From Pseudocercospora fijiensis CIRAD86 (lineage: Eukaryota > Ascomycota > Dothideomycetes > Mycosphaerellales > Mycosphaerellaceae), in the NCBI RefSeq assembly GCF_000340215.1, contig NW_006921542.1, forward strand, positions 772,267 to 836,266: a DNA stretch of 64,000 bases, in the 5' to 3' direction. The translations under genes were made by a program, and so were the position numbers. Of the stretch, positions 21,965 through 31,069 are shown one piece after another (positions within the stretch are counted from its first letter, which is position 1; each line of letters opens with the position of its first letter). Below the pieces are notes generated by a model, which saw nothing but the letters and a program-made list of their open reading frames with translations, was not told the origin of the DNA and made no database searches.

Positions 21965-22687
21965 TAACTCCGCCCTATCTCGGAGGCTAAGGTACCGAGC
22001 GGAAACCCTATAGCTTATATTTACTCGGTTGTCGCGGAGCGCTTATAGGTAAGGTATTAGAAAAGAGTATAAAAAGTACGAGAAGAGTATCCTAGGATAT
22101 AGGTCGTAAGTGAATAAGAGTAGCACGCCTAGTTATTTATATAGTACGTTACTCTATACGACTAAGAGCCTATATTATCTTATACTTCGCTTATAAGACC
22201 TCGACTCTACTAGTATACTATCGATCTCCTCCTCGGTCGCTAATACGCTATCTTAATTCTTCTTCGAGTTGCCGGACTTAGTACGTATCTATAGCTATAT
22301 AATAGCGCTACGTATTATAGAGAATCAACTCCGCCGTATCTCGAAGGCTAAGGTACCGAGCGGAAATCCTATAGCTTATATTTACTCGGTTATCGCGGAG
22401 CGATTATAGGTAAGGTATTAGAAAAGAGTATAAAAAGTACGAGAAGAGCATCCTAGGATATAGGTCGTAAGTAAATAAGAGTAGTACGCCTAGTTATTTA
22501 TATAGTACGTTACTCTATATAACTAAGAGCCTATATTATCTTATGCTTCGCTTATAAGACCTCGACTCTACTAGTATACTATCGATCTCTTCCTCGGTCG
22601 CTAATACGCTATCTTAATTCTTCTTCGAGTTGCCGGACTTAGTACGTATCTATAGCTATACAATAGCGCTACGTATTATAGAGAATT
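21965..22687. repeat. Tandem duplication, two 362-bp units
   Basis: Unit 1 (21,965-22,326) and unit 2 (22,327-22,687) both begin AACTCCGCC and end near GCGCTACGTATTATAGAGAA, with high identity. hAT copy 2 has one such unit (from about 29,386). The unit holds the C-terminal coding region of the CENP-A-like H3 gene. As 362 is not a multiple of three, the extra unit cannot extend the frame. Confidence 0.88.
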
Positions 22688-23670
22688 TCTCGTTAAAGTT
22701 TCTCTCTCGTAGGCTTACTATCTACCTTATAGTATAGAGGATTAAAGTACTAATACTAAAGAATCTCCTTATAGTTAGGATACTAGGGCTCCTTAGGACC
22801 TTTATATTTTAGGTCTAAATAGAGACGTATTATAAACGTTCTATCGCCCTTTCGCTTACTATCCGCTAGGTCGCGATATACGAAGAAACTAATCTAAATG
22901 TAGCTCGTCTCTATAATAGCCGGGTAAATATAGAGCGCTAGGTTTCTACTTCGTACCTTAGATTTAGGGACGGCGCGGAGATAAAATTAGAAATATAGCT
23001 AGTACCTATAGCCGGTAAAAGGATGCGAAAATAGGCCTCCTCCTAGGTTAATCTAACGACTAAATACAATTTCTAACTAATCCGCTACAAACCGACGCCG
23101 AATTTTAGCTAGAAGCTGTATATCTTTATTTTAAAGAGTAACCCGCTTCGTATAGATAGCAAGTAGGTTTAAAAGCTTAAGCTCGGTTACGAGAAATGCC
23201 TCCGTAGCTTCCTAAAGAGTACTAATCGCCTTAGCCGTAAATCGTATACTAGACCGAAAATCTAATGTAATTTCTCGGACGAGTCGCTAGAAGGGAGTCT
23301 TAGGGATTAAAAGCTCGGTCTCTCTTTTGTTTTAGAAAAGCCGGATCTAGCGAAGGGTAATAGTACCTAGTTTAAAGCGCCGCTTCTTTATCGTCGAGTC
23401 CTACCTTATTCCCTTTCTTTTAATAGAAAGATAACTTTTCTACGCGATAGTCTTCGTCCGCCTACTCTTTTTAGCCTTCTCCTATCTATCTATAGCCTTC
23501 TTATTTTTCGGTACTGTTTTCCGAGGAACCCCCTTCCTTTGTATATACTACGGAGAGCCTTACTCTTCCGATATCTCGTTCTCGCTACGGTCTCCCTATA
23601 CTTAGCTTACTTTACTCTTACCCTTTAGCCTCTAAAGATATTTATCTACGCGTTTAGGCGACGAGGGCAT
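22316..23670 (-). pseudogene. Divergent, CENP-A-like histone H3 gene with long tail and C-terminal extension
   Basis: One minus-strand frame from ATG at 23,668-23,670 runs about 450 codons with only TAG/TAA stops. The first about 115 residues are a basic tail (MPSSPKRVDKYL at the start, KKAIDR, KKSRRTKTIA). The histone fold follows: RRFKLGTITLR, RETELLIPKTPF, RLVREITLDFRSSIRF, EATEAFLVTELKLLNLLAIY and TKRVTL-NKDIQLLAKIRRRF. These match H3 [50 protein letters not shown] and KDIQLARRL in order, with a two-residue insertion before ELLI. Divergence and tail length fit a CENP-A-type variant, but this is inference. After the fold come a probable intron with a CCGGCTA motif near 23,000 and an unfamiliar extension (KGDRTFIIRLYLDLKYKG, then a coiled-coil-like QLEEELRQRI). 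The second hAT copy has the same gene. Confidence 0.82.
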
Positions 23671-24007
23671 ATCGGTAGGACCTAGAAAATTAATAAGTAT
23701 ATAATCGTAAGGAGACATTAATACTTCTTGCCTTCTAGAACAAATAGTCTTCTATTAAACCGCCTTAGTAGGTTATCGTTAGATTCGAATAAAGGATAGT
23801 AGCTTAAGGAAGGGGAGGTAGCCGGCTTAGGAAGGCCCGAAGAGCCGAATCCTTAAGGTATATTTATCTTTAAGAATATAGGGAAAGGGAAGAAGGAGAG
23901 GAAGAGCGAATAGAGAATTAGAAATAGTCCGTAGGTAAGCGGGGTCGGTTGCTATAGCAACTAGTCTATTTAGGTCCTAGGAATTCGAAATACATTTCGG
24001 ATATATA

Positions 24008-24033
24008 CCGGCTATATATGCCGGCTATATTAC
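24008..24033 (-). other. 5' end of a probable 3'-terminal intron with CCGGCTA motif
   Basis: Just after the transposase C-terminal coding region, AAG is followed by GTAATA (5' splice-like, at 24,033) and two CCGGCTATA-type units. I could not fix the 3' splice site. Confidence 0.45.
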
Positions 24034-25377
24034 CTTATATATAAACGCTTCGTCTCCTTAAAGCTACTCTAAGCCTATATACGTTTCCGCTTCTCGACCT
24101 AGTATCGCCTTCTACCTCCGCCCTCCTTCTCTTCGTTATCGCTAATTAGGGTTTCGCTTAGACTAAATTTCGTATTCTCTTCGCGCTCCTAGGTTTCTTC
24201 GATCTTAAGGTTTTCTAATTCCTCGATTAACTCCTTTAGTATAATCTTTAGTAACCTACCTTAGCGATTCTAGTAGAGGAGATAGTATCGGAATACTATA
24301 ATAGATTCGAAGGTAGTAGGCGAGTATATTCGATTAAAGCGGCCCTAGTAACGAGCGATACTAAAAGACCTCTTATAGCCTATTCCTATACTCGGGATAG
24401 CGAGGACGTCCCGAGCGACCGACGCTATCGTTAGAAACTTAGGCTCTAACCGCTACTATATAGCGAGAATATCGTCTCCGAATTCGTCTAGAAGACCGGT
24501 AAGATCTAGAGATTATTAGCCCTCTTTCCGAGCCTACGGGTTTATACTTACTTACGCGCCGATAGAGATCGAACTCTTCTTTATTTACTTTAGTAGTTGC
24601 TTCCTCTTCTGCCTCTACTTCCTACCTACGAAATAGGTATAATATCGGAGCCTTCTAAACCTTCTTTTTCTTTATAGGAGCTATATTTAGACTAGTTTCT
24701 TTCCGACGCTCGTAGAATATCTTTTCTAGAATAGTCTAGTAATACTTCGGCTATACCTCGTCCGCCTTCTATTCTAGCCTCTACTAGTATATATCCTTTT
24801 CTACCGGGTTAAGCAAGTACGTAACGCTATAGATATCCCCGAACGACTTAAAGGTAGTACTATAATATTTATATAACTTAGTATAGGAGGTGTCTATAGC
24901 TTTCCTTATAGCTACTTTCTAGAGAACGCTCTTCTTAGCTAGCTTAGCTACGGTTTCCTCGAGCTCGTTAAAGAGCTAGTTATAGTACGTAAAGACAAGG
25001 TAGATCGTCGGTCCTCGGGTTCTTCTAATCGTAGTAGTAACCTTCGCGTAATACTTACTAATATCGACGAGATACTCTACTTAGCGCTATTCGGCGGCGG
25101 TAAGGCCGAGCTACTTAATACCCTCGGAACTCTAATAGATCTCGAGAGCGGTACGTAAAGTATATCCTCTCGTAACTATATAGAAAGTCGAATCGAACTA
25201 GGTCTTAATATCTTAGGTAAAACGGAGTAGGCGCTAAGGAGGCCGCTTTTGCTATCGCTTATTCTATACGATATTCTAGGTATTAGTTTTAGGGCGCTCG
25301 ATTAGGTTCTTTTAAATAGCCTCGAATCGGTTATATCTCTATAAGCTCGAGTTCGTATATATTGCTAGACGACGAAG

Positions 25378-25446
25378 CTAGAGAAAAAGAGTTAGAACTA
25401 TACTAGGTTACCGGCTATAGGTGCCGGCTACGGATAAAAGTTATAC
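25378..25446 (-). other. Transposase intron with GCCGGC motif (69 nt, phase 0)
   Basis: AAG followed by GTATAA at 25,446, two units (GTAGCCGGCACC, ATAGCCGGTAACC), branch GTTCTAACTC and 3' TCTCTAG (RIPed CAG) at 25,378. Splicing joins LVLYK to LRRLAIY, the hAT KLRKLV motif. The same intron is in copy 2 at about 32,386-32,454 with a changed array. Confidence 0.85.
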
Positions 25447-26401
25447 CTTATATAAAACGAGAGCGAGGCTCTCTACCTTATCCCGTCTTATTACTATAAT
25501 AAGTTTCTCGACTTTCGACTTTGCTTTATCCTTATCTAGGATCTTCTATTAGTCGTCGTTTAATAGTGCAATTTTAAGCGTTTTAAAGAGGGCTCGGATC
25601 GCGATTTAAACTATATAAGCGAGGTAGGGAAACTTCTATAGGGATGCAACTAGTAACGACGTCGGCTCCGATTTAATAGGGCTAGGGCTATTAATAGGCT
25701 CCTCTTTATCGTTATTATCGTACGTATTGTCGTACGTATCCGGAATCGTAGCGAGCTTAATATTCGGAAGATTAAGCTAGATTATAGACCTTATAATCTC
25801 CTCTACGTACTCGACCCTATCGATATAATTAGTAATTTTAAAGATATATACGAGTAAATTGTATATATAACGCCTTATATAATATTCGATTATTACTAGC
25901 GTTATCGGTAGTAATCGAGATTAGTTTCGTTATTACGCTAACCCTATCTATTACCGTATAGATAAGCTTCGCTATATCCTTACTAGTATAGGAACCTAGA
26001 ATTTTAGGGAATCCGATTATAAGTTCCTAGAGTTTCTAATCCGAATTAATAAAGTATAGTATAATCGAGAGGAAGGAGGCTCTTATAGTCCGGCTTAACC
26101 AGCTATCGATAGTAATAGCTACTTAGCGAGTATTACGGAGGATCTCCTGAATATCGTCTAACGTAGCCTCTTTATTTATTTCGAATATAATACCCTAGGT
26201 TGTCGCGCCGAGAAATAGGGGAGGGTAGTTTATAAGATATAGGTATGTCTTCTACACAGACTCCCTTTCGTAGAAGTCTTCCGGAAGACCGTTTATAGCT
26301 AGTATTTCGTTTGCTAGTTGCTTAAAGTCTTCGGGGGAGAAATCGGTAGCCTTTAATCCTAGAGCTTCCTTAAGCGTAGCCTATAATAATTAGCTAGACC
26401 T

Positions 26402-26493
26402 CTACGGTTAATTTAAGTAGCCGGAATCTATAGCCGGAATCTATAGCCGGTAGCTATAGCCGGCAGCTATAGCCGGCATTTTAGAAGACGTAC
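26402..26493 (-). other. Transposase intron with five-unit GCCGGC array (92 nt, phase 0)
   Basis: 5' GTACGT at 26,493, five 13-bp units with GCCGGC or CCGG cores separated by TATAGCT or TATAGAT, branch-like TTAAATTAACC and 3' CCGTAG at 26,402. Splicing joins IAFQKE to RSSQLLQATL in frame. Copy 2 has only two degraded units at the same place (about 33,410-33,432). Confidence 0.85.
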
Positions 26494-27264
26494 CTCTTTC
26501 TAGAACGCTATATCTATATTAACTCTCCTCTCTCCTTAAGATTCCCGACACTGTTTAGAATAGAGATAGTTCGTAGGCGATAAGTTCCTATCCCCTAGTT
26601 TCGGGTATTTCAAGATTAAACCGTAGAAGTTATAGACAATTACTAGTTAACCTTTAAGTCGAGAAGTCGTATAACGGTATAATACCCCCTCTATAAAGAA
26701 CTTCTAGAATGTATCCGTTCGCTCCTTACTCCCCTATCGTATCGAGTACTTCCGGAGTTTACACTCCTTTAAACGTAAGTATAAAGGGAACTATATCTTA
26801 TAGACCTATTAATTAAACTGCTCTATATACTCGGGTTTCTAAAGATACGCCTAGCTAGCCTTTTCGAAGATTTCCGGGTTAATACTCGATATTCTTATAT
26901 CTCCGAACAACCTTCTACTTAGACTCCGTAAAGGTAAGGACTAGGTAGTAGTACCCTATAATAAATTCCTACTACTAGGATTCGGAGAGGATAAATCTAG
27001 CCCTAATCGTCGTCTAGGACTCGATAGGCTCGAAGGTAAGTATACGACCTCCTCTCGACGTTGTCGCAATCTCGCTCGTATACTAGACTGTTTCGACTAT
27101 CGTCTCGTTATTATTCTTCCTAGTATAGCGCCTAGTATATATACAATGTCGGTCGGTATGTTTTAAGGTTTCGTACGGTAAGGTAAGGACTTAGGAGTAG
27201 TAGATATATACTAGTAGCTATAGGGAAACACCCTTTCTTTTATAGTATCGTATCGTTAGGAACA

Positions 27265-27400
27265 GCTAGGTAGTAAATAGCTAGCTACCTTTTTTTTTGT
27301 TTCCTAGCTACCTAACTACTAGATTTTTTTTTCCTAGCTACCTTAGCTAGCCTAACTACTAGAATTTCTTTCCTAGCTACCCTAACTACCTAAACTTTGC
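27265..27400. repeat. Short tandem repeats with T-runs, three units
   Basis: TTTCCTAGCTACC is repeated three times, with CTAACTACTAGA spacers and T-runs of up to nine. The spacing is about 35-50 bp. It lies between ORF-A and the transposase start. Copy 2 retains a shorter version at about 41,385-41,430. Confidence 0.7.
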
Positions 27401-27823
27401 CTTCTATATAGCGGCTCTCTCCTACTAACGGAACCGAGCTACTATACCTAACGAATCTAAGCTCGTTTTTAGTCTTAATCTATCCTCTTTCGGTATAAGA
27501 CACTCGACAAGTAAATGCTTAGGCCGAGTCTAACTACGAAACCTAAGACTAACTAATAGCTCTATTAACTAATCCTAATCCTCGAACTCCTTCCGCTTCT
27601 TAGTAAAGACCTTAAAGAGCGCTCGAGCTTCGTTAGGTACCTACGGAGTAGTCGAGATAAAGCCGTATCGCTAAAATAGGTAATCCTTCGGAGGCTTATA
27701 TAGAGATTTAGAGAATTCTAACGCTAACCTATCCTACTAGTAGCTTAGATTCCGGATATAAGCCCTCTCTGCCGTAGTAAAGATTTTATATAGTAGTAGT
27801 ACTCTGCCTTCGAGAAACGCTTT

Positions 27824-27871
27824 CTATTTAACTATTAGTATCTGCCGGCTACGAACGCCGGCTATATATAC
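27824..27871 (-). other. ORF-A intron 2 with GCCGGC motif (48 nt, phase 0)
   Basis: 5' GTATAT at 27,871, two units (ATAGCCGGCGTTC, GTAGCCGGCAG), branch TACTAATAG and 3' AAATAG at 27,824. It joins VIILYS to KAFLEG. Copy 2 has the same intron, nearly unchanged, near 41,880. Confidence 0.83.
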
Positions 27872-28370
27872 CGAGTATAGAATAATTACCTATACCCCTT
27901 CCTCCTTTAGTAACACTTCTGCCGTCCCTAGATACCTAGCCCCGATCGCATTAATCGTAAGCTACTTTGCCTTTATAGACGTAAAGGCTTCGCTCTAATA
28001 CTAATAAAGAAACTTCTACTCTATATCGAGGATATAAAGACGACTAGTCTCGATTCTAATCCTTACTAGCTTTTCGTAGTAGCTTTAACTATAATTTTCT
28101 AGATTAATAGGACTTATACCTTAGCCCTTTACTAGTATCTCGTCTCTTTAACTATACTCGATCTACTCCTAGCGCTTATCGTCTATAGCGTTAGGCCCTA
28201 AGACTATACCTATTACTAGATCGACGTATAGTATCTCCTCGCTTTTTTTAGTTCCTTTATTCGTAGTATTAAGCTCTATCGCGGCATCCTAAACTCTAGC
28301 ATTATTGTTCTCGGCTATCTAAATATCTCCGTTACTATCGGTCGTATCGATAGAGGTAGCGGCTATAGGT

Positions 28371-28451
28371 CTAAATGCTATTAGTTAACGTATTAAAGAA
28401 AAATATGCCGGCTATAGCTACTAGCTACGGCCGCTAGCTAGATTGACTTAC
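28371..28451 (-). other. ORF-A intron 1 with GCCGGC motif (81 nt)
   Basis: 5' GTAAGT at 28,451, a degenerate array ending ATAGCCGGCATA, branch TTAACTAATAG and 3' CATTTAG at 28,371. It joins KVLVA to PIAATS in frame. The matching intron of copy 2 (about 42,440-42,500) holds a longer array. Confidence 0.82.
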
Positions 28452-28904
28452 GCTACTAGAACTTTACGCTCGAAAACTAGCCGCAATTCTTTCCTCCTCT
28501 TAGCCTTCTCTTAGGTTGTCTTCTTATTCTAACCTTTACTTTTTTCTATAGGCGCTAGCTATCGATAGAATGCCTTATTCCGCGCCTTTCTTCTCTTATC
28601 CTTAGCTCTTTTATTCTTATCTATCTTCTCCTTTCTCTCGCGGTCTCGTACGGAATTCTTCTTCGTAGAGTACTCCTCTTTAGTCTTACGCTTTTTAGTT
28701 AGAGGCTTAGGTAAAACAAACTCGCGGTCTTTAGTTCTATTTTCTATTTAGCGCGCGGCGCGCTTCCCTCTTACTATTATAAGGGAAAGGGGTAGGGGCG
28801 TAGCGTATAGTAGTTATTGTCGGTATAGGTATAGAGGAAGAAGTTAAAAGTATAAGAATATCGCGAAGCCCTAATTGTTGCCGCCTACGTAACGTTATAT
28901 AGGT

Positions 28905-29220
28905 AAGCTTTCGTAACTACGGCAACTACGCCCCGGCAATAGCAACTACGCCCTAGTAACGGCAACTACGCCCTAGCAACGGCAACTACGCCCTAGCAAC
29001 GGTAATAAAGCGTAGTAAATACAACCTAGTAACTATTATAGCCGGCAATCGTAGCCGGTAGTCGAATAAGAGTATCCTAGTAGCAAAACCACGCCCTAGT
29101 AACGGTAACTACGCCCTAGCAACGGCAACTACGCCCTAGTAACGGCAAAAGAGCGTAGTAAATATAATAGAGTTACTATTATAGCCGGTAATCGTAGCCG
29201 GTAGTCGAATAAGAGTATCC
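28905..29220. repeat. 20-bp minisatellite and larger duplication in the hAT 5' region
   Basis: Units like CGGCAACTACGCCCTAGCAA recur head to tail at about 28,919-29,010 and 29,095-29,150. A larger block starting GCGTAGTAAAT and containing GCCGG(C/T)AATCGTAGCCGG is duplicated at 29,011 and 29,152. Copy 2 has a shorter, more degenerate version at about 42,980-43,100. Confidence 0.8.
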
Positions 29221-29239
29221 TTATAGTAAAACTAATATA

Positions 29240-29367
29240 GTCTCTAGTTTAAACTAGGAATCTATATAGTTCGAAGAAACCAAACCGGAACTAGGGAGCT
29301 AGTTCGCCGCTAAGAAACCAAACTATATACGTTTAGTAGTTCGGAAACCGAACTACTACGGGGTCTA
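29240..29367 (-). repeat. Right terminal inverted repeat of hAT copy 1
   Basis: It ends GAACTACTACGGGGTCTA, the complement of the left end, preceded by subterminal AAACCGGAACTAGGG and GTTTAGTAGTTCGG blocks. The duplicated target CCTCTCAA follows at 29,368-29,375. Confidence 0.88.
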
Positions 29368-29378
29368 CCTCTCAATTT

Positions 29379-30682
29379 AACTCCGCCCTATCTTAAAGGC
29401 TAAGGTACCGTATAGAACCCCTATATCTTATATTTACTAAGATATTACGGAGCGCTTATAGGTAAGATATTAAAAAAGTATATAAAAAGGTACGAGAAGA
29501 GTATCCTAGGATATAGGTCGTAATAGAATAAGAGTAGTACGCCTAGGTATTTATATACTACGTTACTCTAAACGACGAGGAGCCTATACTATCTCGCTCT
29601 TCGCTTATAAGACTATTTAATAAACGATCGGGTAAGTATAGCGAGAAGGTAGAGGTAGTCTCTTAGGACGAGGCTTCTTTACGTCTCTTATATGCGGTAT
29701 ACGCTCTTCTTCGTTAGACTTATAAGTAGAGTCGTCGCTCAACTATACTAATATACTATCGATCTCCTCCTTAGGCGCCTAAGCTATACGAGTAGCTACG
29801 AGCGATAATATCTAGATCGTATAATAGTCTCTTTTCTTCTTTAGTTATATCTACTTCTACCTCTTAGCGTAGTTAAACTAGAAATACTATCGAGTAAAGC
29901 CGGGATATAGAAAGAAACTAGTCTAAATATAGCTCGTCTCCGTAATAACCGAGCAAATATAAGGCGCTAAGTTTCTACTTCGTACCTTAGAATTAGAAAC
30001 AGCGTAGAGATAAAATTAGAAATATATCCGGTATCTATAGCTAGTAAAAGGATACGAAAATAGGCCTCTTTCTAGGTTAATCTAACGACTAAATACAAAT
30101 CCTAATTAATCCGCTATAAACCGACGCCGAATCTAAGCTAGAAGCTATATATCTTTATTTTAAAGAGTAGCCCGCTTTTTATAGATAGTAAGGAGGTTAG
30201 AAAGCTTAAACTTAGTTATAAGAAATGCCTCCGTAGCTTTTTAAAGAGCACTAATCGCCTTAGCCGTAAATTATATACTAGACCTGAAATCTAATATAAT
30301 TTCTTAGACGAGTCGCTAGAAGGATGTCTTAGGGATTAAAAGCTAGGTCCCTCTTTTATCTTAGAATAGCCGGATCTTATAAAGGGTAATAGTACCTAGT
30401 TTAAAGCGCCGCTTCTTTATCGTCGAGACCTACCTTTTATATTTCTTTTTTATAAAAGAATAACTATTCTTTATAATAGCCTTCGTCCGTCTACTTTTTA
30501 GCTACTTTAGCGTTCTTCTATCTATCTAAAGCCTTCTTATTTTGCGGTACTATTTTCTAAGAGACCCTATTCCTTTATATATACTATAAATAGTCTTTGT
30601 CTTTCTATAGTTAGCTTACCTTACCCTAACCCTATTCTAAGTTCTAAATGTATCTTTATATACGTTTAGGCGATAACGGTAT
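29379..30682 (-). pseudogene. CENP-A-like histone H3 gene, copy 2
   Basis: Second copy of the gene at 22,316-23,670, with the same histone-fold blocks in the same frame (the region 30,120-30,440 aligns with 23,090-23,410). The ATG has become ATA at 30,680-30,682 by RIP, so the start codon itself is lost. Only one C-terminal 362-bp unit is present, which is probably the ancestral form. Confidence 0.75.
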
Positions 30683-31069
30683 ATCGCTAAGACCTAGGAA
30701 ACTAATAAGCCTATAATCGTAAAGAGATATTTATACTTCTTACCTACTAGATTAAATAGTCTTTTATTAACCCGTCTTAGTAGGTCCTCGTTAGATTCGT
30801 AATTAGGATAGTCGCTAGAAGAAGGGAAGGTAGCTAACTTAGTAAGGCCGTAAGAGCTAGATCTTTAAGGTATATTTGTCTTTTAGAATATAGGGAAAGG
30901 GAAAAAGAAAAGGAAGAGCAAATAGAGGTTTATAAATACTTAGTAGGTAAGCGGGATAGGTTACTATAGCTACTAGTCTATTTAGGAGTTCGAAATATAT
31001 TAGGAATATATACCGGCTATATATACTAGCTATATACGGCGGCTATATTAACTTCTATATAAACACTTC

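Larger units (their letters stand above)
24060..27150 (-). pseudogene. hAT transposase gene with introns (copy 1, fossil)
   Basis: The N-terminal region has SLPLRSLSRRLFGDIR and a BED-type finger near 26.6 kb (YNFYGLILKYPKLGDRN, with the two Cys now Tyr by RIP). The core reads FLSIILYFINSDWKL-style residues, then GSYTSEDIAELVRTVI and ITTDNASNN, the conserved hAT catalytic-core strand. Further on comes KLRRLAIYTNS and TIYLVFTYYNQLFNELEE, and the C-terminus has PKFLTIASVARDVLAIPSIG followed by RSFS, the hAT dimerisation block. Introns at 26,402-26,493 and 25,378-25,446 splice in phase 0 and keep the frame. The enzyme cuts and inserts the element as a dimer in the nucleus. The exact start is uncertain and all nonsense codons are RIP-type. 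Confidence 0.85.
27400..28750 (-). pseudogene. ORF-A: unidentified three-exon gene upstream of the transposase
   Basis: Exon 1 is strongly basic (KPLTKKRKTKEE, then KEKIDKNKRAKDKRRKARNK), ending FERKVLVA. An 81-nt intron follows. Exon 2 starts PIAATSIDTTDS and includes SYYEKLVRIRIETSRLYILD and KAKQLTINAIGARYLGTAE. A 48-nt intron follows. Exon 3 starts KAFLEGRVLLLYKIFTTAER and reaches KPPKDYLF and NEARALFKVFTKKRKEFED. Both introns preserve frame, and all nonsense codons are RIP-type. I do not recognise the family. The basic N-terminus would suit a nuclear, DNA- or RNA-binding protein. Copy 2 has the same gene at about 41.45-42.8 kb. It could be an accessory transposition protein or captured cargo. 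Confidence 0.6.
19467..29367 (-). mobile_element. hAT DNA transposon, copy 1, 9.9 kb, carrying two histone H3-like genes
   Basis: The ends are inverted repeats: left TAGACCCCGCAGTAGTTCGG, right ...CCGAACTACTACGGGGTCTA. Undoing RIP would make the outer bases CAG, as in many hAT elements. An 8-bp duplication flanks it, the hAT hallmark. In element order, all minus unless stated: ORF-A (28.75-27.4 kb), transposase (27.15-24.06), CENP-A-like H3 gene (23.67-22.32), H3 gene (21.42-20.75), and a convergent plus-strand ORF (19.895-20.35). The whole is RIPed and dead. At 9.9 kb it is large for a hAT. A related copy 2 lies to the right without the H3/plus-ORF cassette. Confidence 0.85.

Noticed and set aside
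20745..23670. The H3 similarity as a chance match in RIPed DNA
   Set aside because: Two independent frames match the whole histone fold in order. One has stops only at conserved Gln positions and introns placed exactly, and the other is found in two copies.
19650..29205. GCCGGC motifs as subterminal transposase-binding repeats only
   Set aside because: Most copies are deep inside the element and fall between good splice signals with frame kept, so intron location is the better description. A binding role near the ends is not excluded.
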